Below are positions 12,501 to 24,500 of a stretch of DNA of 64,000 nucleotides, in pieces. Below the pieces are notes generated by a model. That model was not told the DNA's origin, ran no database searches, and was given only the letters and a program-made list of their open reading frames with translations. The DNA lies in assembly GCF_954871325.1 (NCBI RefSeq), contig NC_088775.1:49205561-49269560 (forward strand). Direction: 5' to 3'. Both the position numbers and the translations under genes were made by a program. Position 1 is the first letter of the stretch. Every line of letters starts with the position of its first letter. This DNA is from Gordionus sp. m RMFG-2023 (taxonomy: Eukaryota > Nematomorpha > Gordioida > Chordodea > Parachordodidae).

Positions 12501-15500
12501 AAGGTATATATATTGTAAACATGTTGAATCAAAATTTCAGTGAAGATGTACCATAGAAAAGTGACAATTGTCATAATCGTCATTTTTAAGTTTTTTTGAA
12601 ATTTTTTGAAGCATATGGGTAAAAATATATATTGTAAACATGTTATATTTAAATTTCAGTGAAGATGTACCATAGAAAAGTGACAATTGTCATAATCGTC
12701 ATTTATAGGTTTTTTTGAAATTTTTTGAAGCAAATGGGTAAAAATATATATTGTAAACATGTTATATTTAAATTTCAGTGAAGATGTACCATAGAAAAGT
12801 GACAATTGTCATAATCGTCATTTATATGTTTTTTTGAAGCAAATGGGTAAAAATATATATTGTAAACATGTTATATTAAAATTTCAGTGAAGATATACCA
12901 TAGAAAAGTGACAATTATCATAATCGTCATTTATATGTTTTTTTGAAATTTTTTGAAGCAAATGGGTAAAAATATATATTGTAAACATGTTATATTAAAA
13001 TTTCAGTGAAGATATACCATAGACTAGTGATAATTCTCATAATCATTATTTTTTTAACTTTTTTGAAGTAACAGAGTAAAATAAATTGTAAACATGTTAA
13101 TTTGAAATTTAAATGAGGATGTGACATATGACAATTAATATATTCGTTAATTTTAAGATCTTTAGAATCATTGCTGAAACGAGCTAGGATTTAGCTTACG
13201 CCCTTCCATCTAATTTTAAAAGTGCTAACGGACCGATTTAAAAATTTAAACTTTTATTAGTTATTTAAAATTTATTAGGTAAACATTAAAAAATATATGC
13301 TTCATTTTTAATACTAAAGTACCGATTACTTTTTTGGATATTAATGTTGAGAGAAGGTAATTAGATTAAAAATACTTTTTGGATTTTTTTGTATGTAACT
13401 AACATCGACGTGGATTAAAATTTAATTTTACACTTTTTCCTAAAAGCAAAGAAAATTCAATTATAAATGAAGTCAAGATTATATCACACAAAAGAAGGGT
13501 GTAAATTACAATTTATTTAAAGGATTCAATATGATATATATATTTAACTATCAATTGATTTTTTTTAAACTTATAAATGTTTAAAATAAATAAAATATCT
13601 TTGAAAACCTAGAAAATAAATTATACAAAAATATCTTTTTCAATATTGATATTTGAGGTTCAAAATCAAACCTAGATAAGAGTGATTATGATCGATCATC
13701 GGAATTATCTGATGATTGCAACTTCTAATTCATTTTTTTTATTCTTAATCCAGTATCTGGTTCCACGTGAAAATTGATATATGAATTAATTCAATAAATA
13801 ACCATATCATACCTTAATTTTAGAAAATGATTTTTCAATTATTATGTTTTTAAAATCAAAAAATAAAATTTAATTTAAAAAATAGTATATTCTGAAATTT
13901 TCATATATTTTTCCTTATTTTTATAAGTTGTTTTGTTTATTTATTTGCCTAAATTGAATAATTCATCACATTTTAAGATTTTATTTCTTATTTTAAATAA
14001 TTTTAGCGCCTATCTGGCACCATTAATTTCTTTTGCATAATAACTATAATTTAATTAATATTAATAAATATTATTTTATAATACCATAAATATTTTGATC
14101 ATAATTAATTTCAATCGTAAATTCTTTTATCCTTTCTATATACTGAGATTTTTGTAGTGGTGTTGTATCGATGAAACTGATTCATTTTTTTATTAGATAC
14201 TTAAAAAATTTAAAGAATAGGCATATTTAAATTTCCTATTAACCAGAGAAAGAAAGAAAGGCAAGACGAAAAAAAAACATGAAAATTATTTACAATTTCA
14301 TTTCACAATCTTTTTCCATGATTGAAAATGCCTTATATTATAACATTTCATCTATTTTTCGGACAATCAATCAATAAATATTGCTTCAAGGTTATTGTCT
14401 ATCACCTTTACTAAAGTTACGAAAAATTAATTAAGTTGCTGATAAATCTCCTTTAAAAACTTTTCAGTGTTTTTTTAATAAAGATGATAATGAATATTAA
14501 AAATATTTTAGTAAATTAATTCATAAGCTGATAATTCTCATTTAAAAATTTATTTATGACTCAAGAATATTTTAAAAAATAGGACTTATCTGGTAATGAC
14601 GAGTTCAATAACAAAAATTAACACATGAATTTATGGTATTTTATTAATATACGAATATTTAAATTTTATATATTGAAAAACAATATAAAGAATATTTGCG
14701 CTTTTTTATGTAAACCATTATTATATAATTAATAAGTTACATTATAATACTACTGCCATATACATTTAAAAAATAAATTTTTATTCAATATCAACTTCCC
14801 AACAATTTAGAGATATGCAATGTTTGAGTGTTGTTGACGACATTTTATTTCTCTTTTTAGTTATACATTCGACTGCCTTACTAAAGATTCTTTCGCTAGC
14901 AACACTCGTGGTTTGTTGAGCTAAGAAATCTTTAGCCATTAAAGATAAATTAGGATATGAATTTTTATTATTCGACCACCATTCTAATACATTTGTTATT
15001 GGACTTGCTACATCTTCTCTTAAATAAAGCGATATTTCGTCGTTCAATGGATCATTTTGTAACGCACCCCTAAATAATAAACATATATATATGTATGTAA
15101 TCATATATTTACTTTCTTAGAATGTTATGCATGCTTACAGAAAATGGTAATGCCTCATTATCCAAGATATCATTTTCAGAGGCTGATGACTTTGATGTGT
15201 TGTTATATTTCGTATATAAAGTTTTAAATTGATGAAAAAATTCCGATTTATTTATAAATTTAGGTAAAAATTTCTGCTTTGTTTTAGGGTTCAATATACT
15301 TGATATAAAATTGGAAATTGATGTCATATGTTTAATATATTTTTGACATTTTGTTAACATCACCTCCGCTGTATTTTTCAATACGGTATCACCAGTAATA
15401 TAATCATTTAAAATATTTTCAATGCAGTTTATGAATAATACAGATGAGCCAATGGTTGTATTTGTAGCTGATGAAGCTTCTAAAGTAATCTTGTAAAAGG

Positions 15501-18500
15501 GTTTTAAAAAATCCTCTACATCTTTTAAAAAAATTGATTCTTCATTATTTATAAATAATTGGCCATCTTGGTGGCTCCCTTTTTTCCCCAATTTATTGAC
15601 TGCATCTAAATTCTATAAAAAAAAATATTAAACATAAAAAGTAAACATAATTACTTTGTTAATAGAGGATATCATCAAAAATTTAGAATTCCATCTAGTT
15701 ACGACATCAAGTGGTATGCGTATACCTCCAGTTATGTCTAAAAATTCTTTCATATATTTTGGTGATGTGTGCAATTTTTTGACAAATTTATTTATTTTTT
15801 CTAATTTATCATTCAAAACAATCATTCCCTCACCCACAATAATATTTATTATGTGAGCAAGACACCTATGGTTATACAAAGATGAACCATATAACTGTAT
15901 AAGTTTCACTCAATATACGCGATGCTGCTAACATGTTTTTAGCATTATCATGAGTAACCGCCATAACTTTATCATGAATTTTAAATGATTCGAGAGAAGC
16001 TTGGATAGATTGTGATATTTCTGTCCCCGTATGTGGGTGAGGTAATTCAATTAAATCAAGTAGGAGATTAACAAATTTCCAATCATTATCAATATAATGT
16101 ATTGTTATTGATAAATATGAGAAGGAATTTATTCCTGTCCATAAGTCAGTTGTCAGGCTGATTTTACTATTTACCTGTTTAAGGTCTTTAATAATTTTAT
16201 TTTTAGATTTATGATATAAATCTTTTACATAGCAGGCAGCAGTTTGTCTGCACCAAATCTTCTCATTTTTAAATATAAATGAGAAAATATCTCGGAAAAA
16301 TGGAGATTCTATTTTATTAAATGAGATGTTATTTTTTATTATATATCTTATAATCAATTTGTTTAATTGCGTATTTTCATGAGGAAGTAATTTCCTTATT
16401 CCTACTAAAGAATTAATTTTTTTATTTTCTATTCTTAGATGAGAATGGGATATAGAAATATGTCGTTTTAAATTTGCTAAAAATATATATTATAATTGTA
16501 TATTAAATTTTAAAAATACGTACTTGTGGCTGTATTTAAACTATAATGTGTATTGCAGTATATACATTTCCGACGAGATTTCGTCGGAGTCATTTTGAAT
16601 ATATTCGAAATATTTAAATTACTTGATGTAGATATATCAGAAATTTGTGATAAGTCACTTGTACTAGCATCTTGGCTAGTTATAGGCTCTATCTATATAT
16701 TATTTATATAATAAAAAATATATTTTATCTTTTAAAATTGGTTCATTGTTATTATACAAAATGATAGTGTTGTTAAACAGCTCATTTTAATAAACACGGA
16801 TAACTCAATATTTTATCCAGATTATGTAAGCCTCGAGATTTTGTTTTAGATGTTCAACCCACTGTGCCACCTATGATCAAAATCTAAAGCTTGCATAACA
16901 TTTCTCTCTATAATCTAAATAATATATTTCATTTTTAATATATTTTTTATTATTTTAATATTATTTATTAAAATTATAATACTCTATCAATATTCTAGGT
17001 ATTAATGTATAATTAAAAGAAGAGAAATGGTTTTGTCGGCGGGGCTTAATGACCCATGTATAAATATACATTTGGATCGACAAATTTTGATTGATATGGC
17101 CTTTTTTGGATCATCTGTGATCAATAATTGTTTTAAATGAAATTTAGTTTTAAAAAATATATTGTTGGAATTTTTGATTTGTTTAATTAATAATTATTGA
17201 AAATAAAGTGTACAAATGCTGTGTTAAATTATTTTGGAGTCAATGAAATAAATTATATAGAGAGCTCAAAACGCCCATAGTAAAATTGTGGGAGAGCTTG
17301 ATATTAATACAGAAATATATAAATGTGGGAGTGAAAATGTATAAGTATTGAAATTCAGAGTAGTGCCGAAAGTTAATGCTCGAAGGGGAAAGAGATTTCA
17401 ATTTATATGAATGTATAATTTTTTGCAGAGATAAACAATTTTGTTTGTGACCAATGTGTGAAGAGATAATAAATTTTGGTTTAAAAAACGACGAGGGATG
17501 TAATAAGAGTGAAATGATTAGTTTCTAGATTAGAAATGAGTTGTACTTTGTGGGGTATAAAATATTCAAAATCATCTTGCGAGACAAATATTTGGAGATT
17601 TCATGGAATAGTGCGGTGATAAATAAAGAGAACGGCATAATGGTGCTCTAAAATGAATTAATTTGGTAGAAGCCAAAGTTTTAACGAGAGCGAGAATTTT
17701 TAATTAAAGTGTTCAAAAATAATGTAGCGACGAAAGCGTTGAATATAAATAAAAAGGGAAGTAGCAAGCGCTAGAAAAACTAAAAAAATATTTTTAAATA
17801 AAGCTTTAGAGGGGGAGAGATTTGATTTTTTTTTAAATATACATTGAATATAGCCACAAAAAAGGAATGAGGTGAATACTAATGGGTTGAAATAACAAAT
17901 CAGACGCGAAGGAGAAAATAATAAAAAAATGAGTTGGTTCTAAAGGGAAGAATATATTCACGAGTTTAAAATTGGATATAATTATGCGAAGAGAATATTT
18001 ATTTATAAAAAAGGGGTTTCTTAAAAAGGGTCATGTTATGTAAAGAATATTAAGGATAAAGGATATGCTAAAATAATTTTATTAATGTTTTTTTTTAATT
18101 TTGCTAAATTAAATCATAGAACATAATTATGAAAACGACAAAGACTTAATTATTTTTGAATAAACTACTAAATTAATTACTTACTATCAGGTCTGGTTCG
18201 GACATTTTAAAAATATATCATATTTATTTTTGATTTTTATAGCTAATAATGGCTATTTCAAATATTTGGTTTTAAAGTATACTGCCTGGCACAAGTATTT
18301 TTTTTAAAAAAAATTTCAGGCCCTGCCTGAGTATATTTTAAAAAAAATTAAAATACGTCCTGGCCTGTATACCCGGAGATTTAGGGTCCGATATTTTTTT
18401 CGGTTTAATTATTTTTTTATATAAATAAATTGTATATTTTTTTCAAATAATTGATTATAATTATTATATCCAAATTTTTATGTTAAATATATGCGATGAA

Positions 18501-21500
18501 TGTTGTATAAAGTAACTTATTATGTAACTAGTTTTTGAAATATAACTGCAACTAATTACATTTAATATTATTGAAATTTTAAACTATCGAAATATAAATA
18601 TTACATCTGAATCTGGGTCAAACTCGCGAATATAGATTTCTTCATTGCTTATGATTTCCTGTCTATTTTCTTCTACATTGTAATAACAACTCTAATGGGT
18701 ATACTAATATAAATTATATATATAAAAAATATTACATCATTCTCTTCCTGTTGAGAACTAATTATAAGACTATTCTTCTCTACCTCCAAGTATCTAGATA
18801 AGGTCTTTTTATTATAAAACATTTGGTTCCTTAATTTATTTATAAAAAATTAATTTACCTCTTGAGAATTTAAGTTTGAAAAAGACATTATAGAATTTAG
18901 CAAAAAAATTTTGAAAAGAATATACAAATAAAAATTTAAAATAATAATGGGAAAGAGAGAGAGAGAGTCGGGGGAGATATTGGCTATTTAATAATAATAA
19001 TATTAAATTAATAAATATACAAAAAATTAATGGCGCCAGATAGGCGTAAAATTATTTAAAATAAGAAATAAAATCTCAAAATGTGATGAATTATTTAATT
19101 TAGGCAAATAAATAAACAAAACAACTTATAAAAATAAGGAAAATTATATGAAAATTTCAGAATATACTATTTTTTAAATTAAATTTTATTTTTTTGAAAA
19201 ATCATTTTTCTAAAATTAAGGTATGGTATGGTTATTTATTGAATTAAGTCGTATATCAATTTTCACGTGAAACCAGATACCGGATTAAGAATAAAAAAAA
19301 TGAATTAGAAGTTGCAATCATCAGATAATTCCGATGATCGATCATAATCACTCTTATCTAGGTTTGATTTTGAACCTCAAATATCAATATTGAAAAAGAT
19401 ATTTTTGTATAATTTATTTTCTAGGTTTTCAAAGATATTTTATTTATTTTAAACATTTATAAGTTTAAAAAAATCAATTGATAGTTAAATATATATATAT
19501 TGAATCCTTTAAATTGTAATTTACACCCTTCTTTTGTGTGATATAATCTTGACTTCATTTATAATTGAATTTTCTTTGCTTTTGGGAAAAAGTGTAAAAT
19601 TAAATTTTTATCCACGTCGATGTTAGTTATATGCAAAAAAATCCAAAAAGTATATTTAATCTAATTACCTTCTCTCAACAATAATATCCAAAACAGTAAT
19701 CGGTACTTTAGTATTAAAAATGTTAAAATGAAGCATATATTTTTTAATGTTTACCTAATAAATTTTAAATAACTAATAAAAGTTTAAATTTTTAAATCGG
19801 TCAGCACTTTTAAAAATAGATGGAAGGGCGTAGGCTAAAACCCAGCTTGTTTCAGCAATTATTTTAAAGATCTTAAAATTAACGATTATATTAATTGTCA
19901 TATGTCACATCCTCATTTAAATTTTAAATTAACATGTTTACAATTTATTTTACTCTGTTACTTCAAAAAAGTTAAAAAAAATAATGATTATGAGAATTAT
20001 CACTAATCTATGGTATATCTTCACTGAAATTTTAATATAACATGTTTACAATATATATTTTTACCCATTTGCTTCAAAAAATTTCAAAAAAACATATAAA
20101 TGACGATTATGACAATTGTCACTTTTCTATGGTATATCTTCACTGAAATTTTAATATTACATGTTTACAATATATATTTTTACCCATTTGCTTCAAAAAA
20201 TTTCAAAAAAACATATAAATGACGATTATGACAATTGTCACTTTTCTATGGTACATCTTCACTGAAATTTTAATATAACATGTTTACAATATATATTTTT
20301 ACCCATATGCTTCAAAAAATTCCAAAAAAACCTATAAATGACAATTATGACAATTGTCACTTTTCTATGGTACATCTTCGCTTAAATTTTATTTTAACAT
20401 GTTTACAATATATATATTTTTACCCATTTGCTTCAAAAAATTTCAAAAAAACCTATAAATGACGATTATGACAATTGTCACTTTTCTATGGTACATCTTC
20501 ACTGAAATTTTAATATAACATGTTTACAATATATATTTATACCTTGCTTTAAAATAATTTTAAAATAGTTTAAAAATAACAATTTAAAATTTTAACCTGT
20601 TCCTTCAAAGAAAAAGAAATTCAAAAAAAAATATATTAAAAATAACTTATATATAACTCATATAGTTATTTTAATGACAAATTCTCACTTTACTTCTTTT
20701 TGTTTATCTTCTATTAGTCGACTAAATTAGTCGTTTTAGTCGACTTATTAGTCGTTTTTAGTCGACTAATTAGTCCTTTTAGTCGACTAAATTAGTCCTT
20801 TTTAGTCGACTAATTAGTCCTTTTTAGTCGACTAATTAGTCTTTTTTAGTCGTTTTAGTCGACTAAATTAGTCGACCAAATTAATCGACTAATTTAGTCG
20901 CTAAAGTTTTTAGTCGAATTGTTCGACTAAAACTATTAGTTAGTCCTCTGTTAGTCGACTAAATTTAGTCGATTAACAACACTATCCACATCTATAAATC
21001 ACTTTTTAAATTTTGAATTCAAAAAAATATGATTTTTTCATTTTTGAGTTTTTTTATAGTTAAGTTTTGAATCGAATATTCGTCGAATCAAATAATATTG
21101 TTATTATTTGTACGTATACAAATAAAGAGTTATTCGATACGAATCGAAATGCAAATATTCGATTCGTATTTTTGTAGATATAAAAACGTAAAAAAATTAT
21201 GGCTTAACGCGATTACGAGTAGGAAAAAGGAAATGTTACTCACGAATGACGAGTTTAAAATTGTCATTAGCCATAGGTTAGGTTGTCTTATTCCTTCTAT
21301 TTGCTGCATGGTAGACTATTTTGATAATCACTGATTCTCTACCGACTGCTTTTACCGGCCCAACAATTAATAGGTTTATTGGCAAATGTTTGATTTCCAT
21401 AGATTTTTCAATAGTTTGGAATCTTTAAGCCATTTATTTGAGGTTGGGAAGCGTCCTATTGGAATGTTTCTAACGTTTTGACACACACGGCGGTAAAGGC

Positions 21501-24500
21501 TAGTCTTAGGTGGTCATGCGTTACCTCATTCCCTTCTAATTGGAATTCTGAACCTGGAACGCCGAGAGGTTTAAAAATCGTATAAATATAGGTCTCGTAA
21601 TCCCGCTCCCAATCCCTAAAATTTTTAAAATTATTAGGCAAATTGGGGAAATACGATTCGCCCTTTCTAAAAAATACTCAATTAGAGATTCTAAGAATGA
21701 ATTACAAGTGTTATTTTGAAACCCTCTTATTCCTCTTAATCTTTCCTTTCCTCATAATACGCATTGCAATTTTTTAAAATTTTGTTTGCTCTTATTTTTC
21801 ATTTAAATGCGATATCTATATCTACAAATATTTTATATATTTTCTGTATTCTTAATTAATTTAATAATAAACAGATAACTCGATATTTTAGCCAAAAATT
21901 TTAGTCTGGAGATCATATTAACGAAATCTCGAAGCTTGCCTAATTTTTCAACTAAAATATCGGATTAGCCGTTTAACTACTACACCCCCGACCCTTCTTA
22001 GCTCATAATAAGGCTTAGTTTTTTCTCTCTTTACATTTAAGAAATATAAATATTTATTTTAACTTAAGCATCTATTTTACTTTTAATGCCAAAGGCAGAC
22101 ATATTTTTTCGCGATGTATTGGTCATTGTCTATAATATTTCAATCTATTTTGAAAAGGAAGAGGGGAATTCAAATATTCTATATAAGGAAATAATTTAAA
22201 TACAATTTTTATCCTGTGATGCCATTGCATCAAACATTCTCTTAAAATAAAACTACCCCCTACCTAAGATTCCAATGTAGAAACTACCTGGAACAGCTTG
22301 ATGTGTGATTGCTGATATAAATATTTTGAATGATTTTTTAAATTATTACATATTTTAGGAATCACAATTTTATATTCTTTCTTCTTAATATAGGTTGTGG
22401 ATATAATGCGAGTTAACGTTGATAAAGTTTTAGAGAGGGATCAAAAATTATCAGAACTCGACAATAGAGCAGGTTATACATATATGTTCTAGTTAATATT
22501 TTTTTAAAATAAATATAAAGATGCCCTTCAACAAGGTGCCTCACAATTCGAAACGAACGCGGGAAAATTAAAGAGAAAATATTGGTGGAAAAATTGCAAG
22601 GTAGTTTTTTTAAAAGTTATATTTTTGTTTATTTATTTCTGGTAAATCTAGGATAGGTCTGAAATGACAATTTCAAAATTATGAGATTATAATTATCTTT
22701 TATCACGTCTATTTTTTTTACTAATGCTAAAAAAGACTTATGCATTCAAATTTTCAATGGATCAATTTCATATTATAAAACCAGGGACCCAGAGCGAACT
22801 GAGCCTTATACCAGAACGAACCTTAATAATTTTCTGAAACTTCTAAAACATTAAAATGAGCGAACCGAACCTTTATAATTTTTTGAACCGGTTTTGTTTT
22901 ATATATTTAAATTATAACTTCCACCATAATATTAGATAATTTGTTCTTTACTTTTCCCTAGGGAATTTCCATTAATTTTATAATGGTGATTTTTTCAAAT
23001 TTTCCGTTAATCTTTTATTTTTTCATATTTATTTTATTCATAAATGTAAATCATTGTGCATTATCTTAATGAAATTATATATGTTTTTGTGTATCTTTCT
23101 GTTTTTTATTAAAATTTTTTAAATTTTAATAAATATTATAAAACCTGGAAAAACCTTTATATTTTTTTAAAAACCTTAACCAAACCCTAACCTTAATAAT
23201 TTTAAGCAACTGAACCGTATCCGATAAGAGCCTTTATAATTTTTCTCCCCTGAACCGAACCGTATTCTTTATACATAACGGTTCGGGTTCCTGCCTAAAC
23301 CAAAAATTAAAGCCTTGTTTTTTATTTTATATTTAAAATAAATAGGCTTATTGTTTGTTATAACGAAATTATCAGAAATATTTCTACGGAATTCTTGACA
23401 TTTTTTTTAAATTAAAATTTTTGCTTGAGAGTTTAATTATATAAACCTTGAACCATGATTTAGTGTTCTAGTCATGGGGACATTTCTTCATTCCATATGT
23501 TGAATCTCTTATCAGATCAACTGAAAATCCAACCCCCTTCAATTTTTAAAATTTTTTTTGTACGATCATACGAGGTCGTGGCCTGAGCTTCTTTTGTAAA
23601 TTTTCGGGGTTTTCATTCCAGCCCTTAATCCTTTCTAATTAAAAAAAGATTTGTACGATCATAGTTTATTAGAGGTCGGCCTGGCCTGAAACTGCCCTTG
23701 AAAATTTTTGGTTTTTCATCGCATTCCTTAATTGTATACAAGTTGTCTTGCTCAGCCCATAATAATTTTATACGAAAATAACGACATATTTGCCTATTTA
23801 TCCGCATTCAATTTTCAAAACTTCGCCATGGCCCGTAAAAATATGGGCAATTTGTCTACCCCGATCCTAAAATCTATGGGCTTTGTGCTATAAATATATT
23901 TAATAAAAATCATTGTGAAATCTTTAAATAATTAATTAATATCATATTATTTAAAGAATTTGAGTAAAAAATTTTTTATCCTGTGGGAACAAAAGCATAA
24001 AATTTTTGTTTTCGTTAATAAGTTTTGCTTTTAAAATTAAGCTATTTTTCCTGCTTCCAAACTTACATATTTAGTTGCTGACAAATAATATAGTAAATCC
24101 TTTTAATATTATTTCTCGCATAATTATATAAATCCATAAGTGTTAGTATTTGATTTTCATATGGACTTGCAAGGAGTTTTGGCATGTAATTGCGAAGAAA
24201 GGACATTCAGCCCTGATTCTATTATTGACTCATGGATGTAGAAGCGGCTTTTTTACTGAGCAACAGATCCATCGAAAATAATTTCAAACCTGATCAAATT
24301 TTTCTTTCAAAATTAGAATTAATTTTCCTAAAAATAAATAAAATGCACAAGATTGTGTTTTAGACAATCTGTTATAATTATGTAACTTACCGCATGTTTA
24401 ATGATCTCGTTTTACGGTAATAATCATAATACATGAAATTTCGCCTTTAGGATCTCAAACCGTTAAGTATAGCGGTCCAGTTTCGTTTCGTTTTTTAGTA

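Larger units (their letters stand above)
12080..14035. repeat. left arm of the hAT giant inverted repeat
   Basis: Inverted match to 19028-20984; for example the inner edge TAGCGCCTATCTGGCACC faces GGCGCCAGATAGGCG at 19033. It contains the terminal palindrome array (about 12100-12340) and the 119-bp repeat array (about 12480-13100). Confidence 0.88.
12080..20984 (-). mobile_element. 8.9-kb hAT transposon with giant terminal inverted repeats
   Basis: Begins TAGTGTTGTTAATTAG and ends GATTAACAACACTA. Perfect 8-bp target duplications TCCACATC flank it (12072-12079 and 20985-20992), which fixes both ends. The outer arms of about 1.95 kb (12080-14035, 19028-20984) are inverted copies of each other. 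Each arm has an array of palindromic TTAGTCGACTAA units at the tip, then about six 119-bp repeats, then unique sequence. Between the arms, on the minus strand, lies a multi-exon hAT transposase gene (18900 to 14781), with smaller elements nested in its introns. The hAT assignment rests on the transposase motifs, the 8-bp duplication and the end sequence. Inverted repeats this long are unusual for hAT, whose ends are normally tens of bases. Confidence 0.88.

Noticed and set aside
12100-13110. Regularly spaced repeats that could suggest a CRISPR-like array
   Set aside because: Units are contiguous tandem repeats without unique spacers, mirrored at the other end of a hAT element, in an animal genome.
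15656-15856. 66-codon plus-strand frame
   Set aside because: Antisense to the hAT transposase exon carrying [12 protein letters not shown] and VTRWNSKF.
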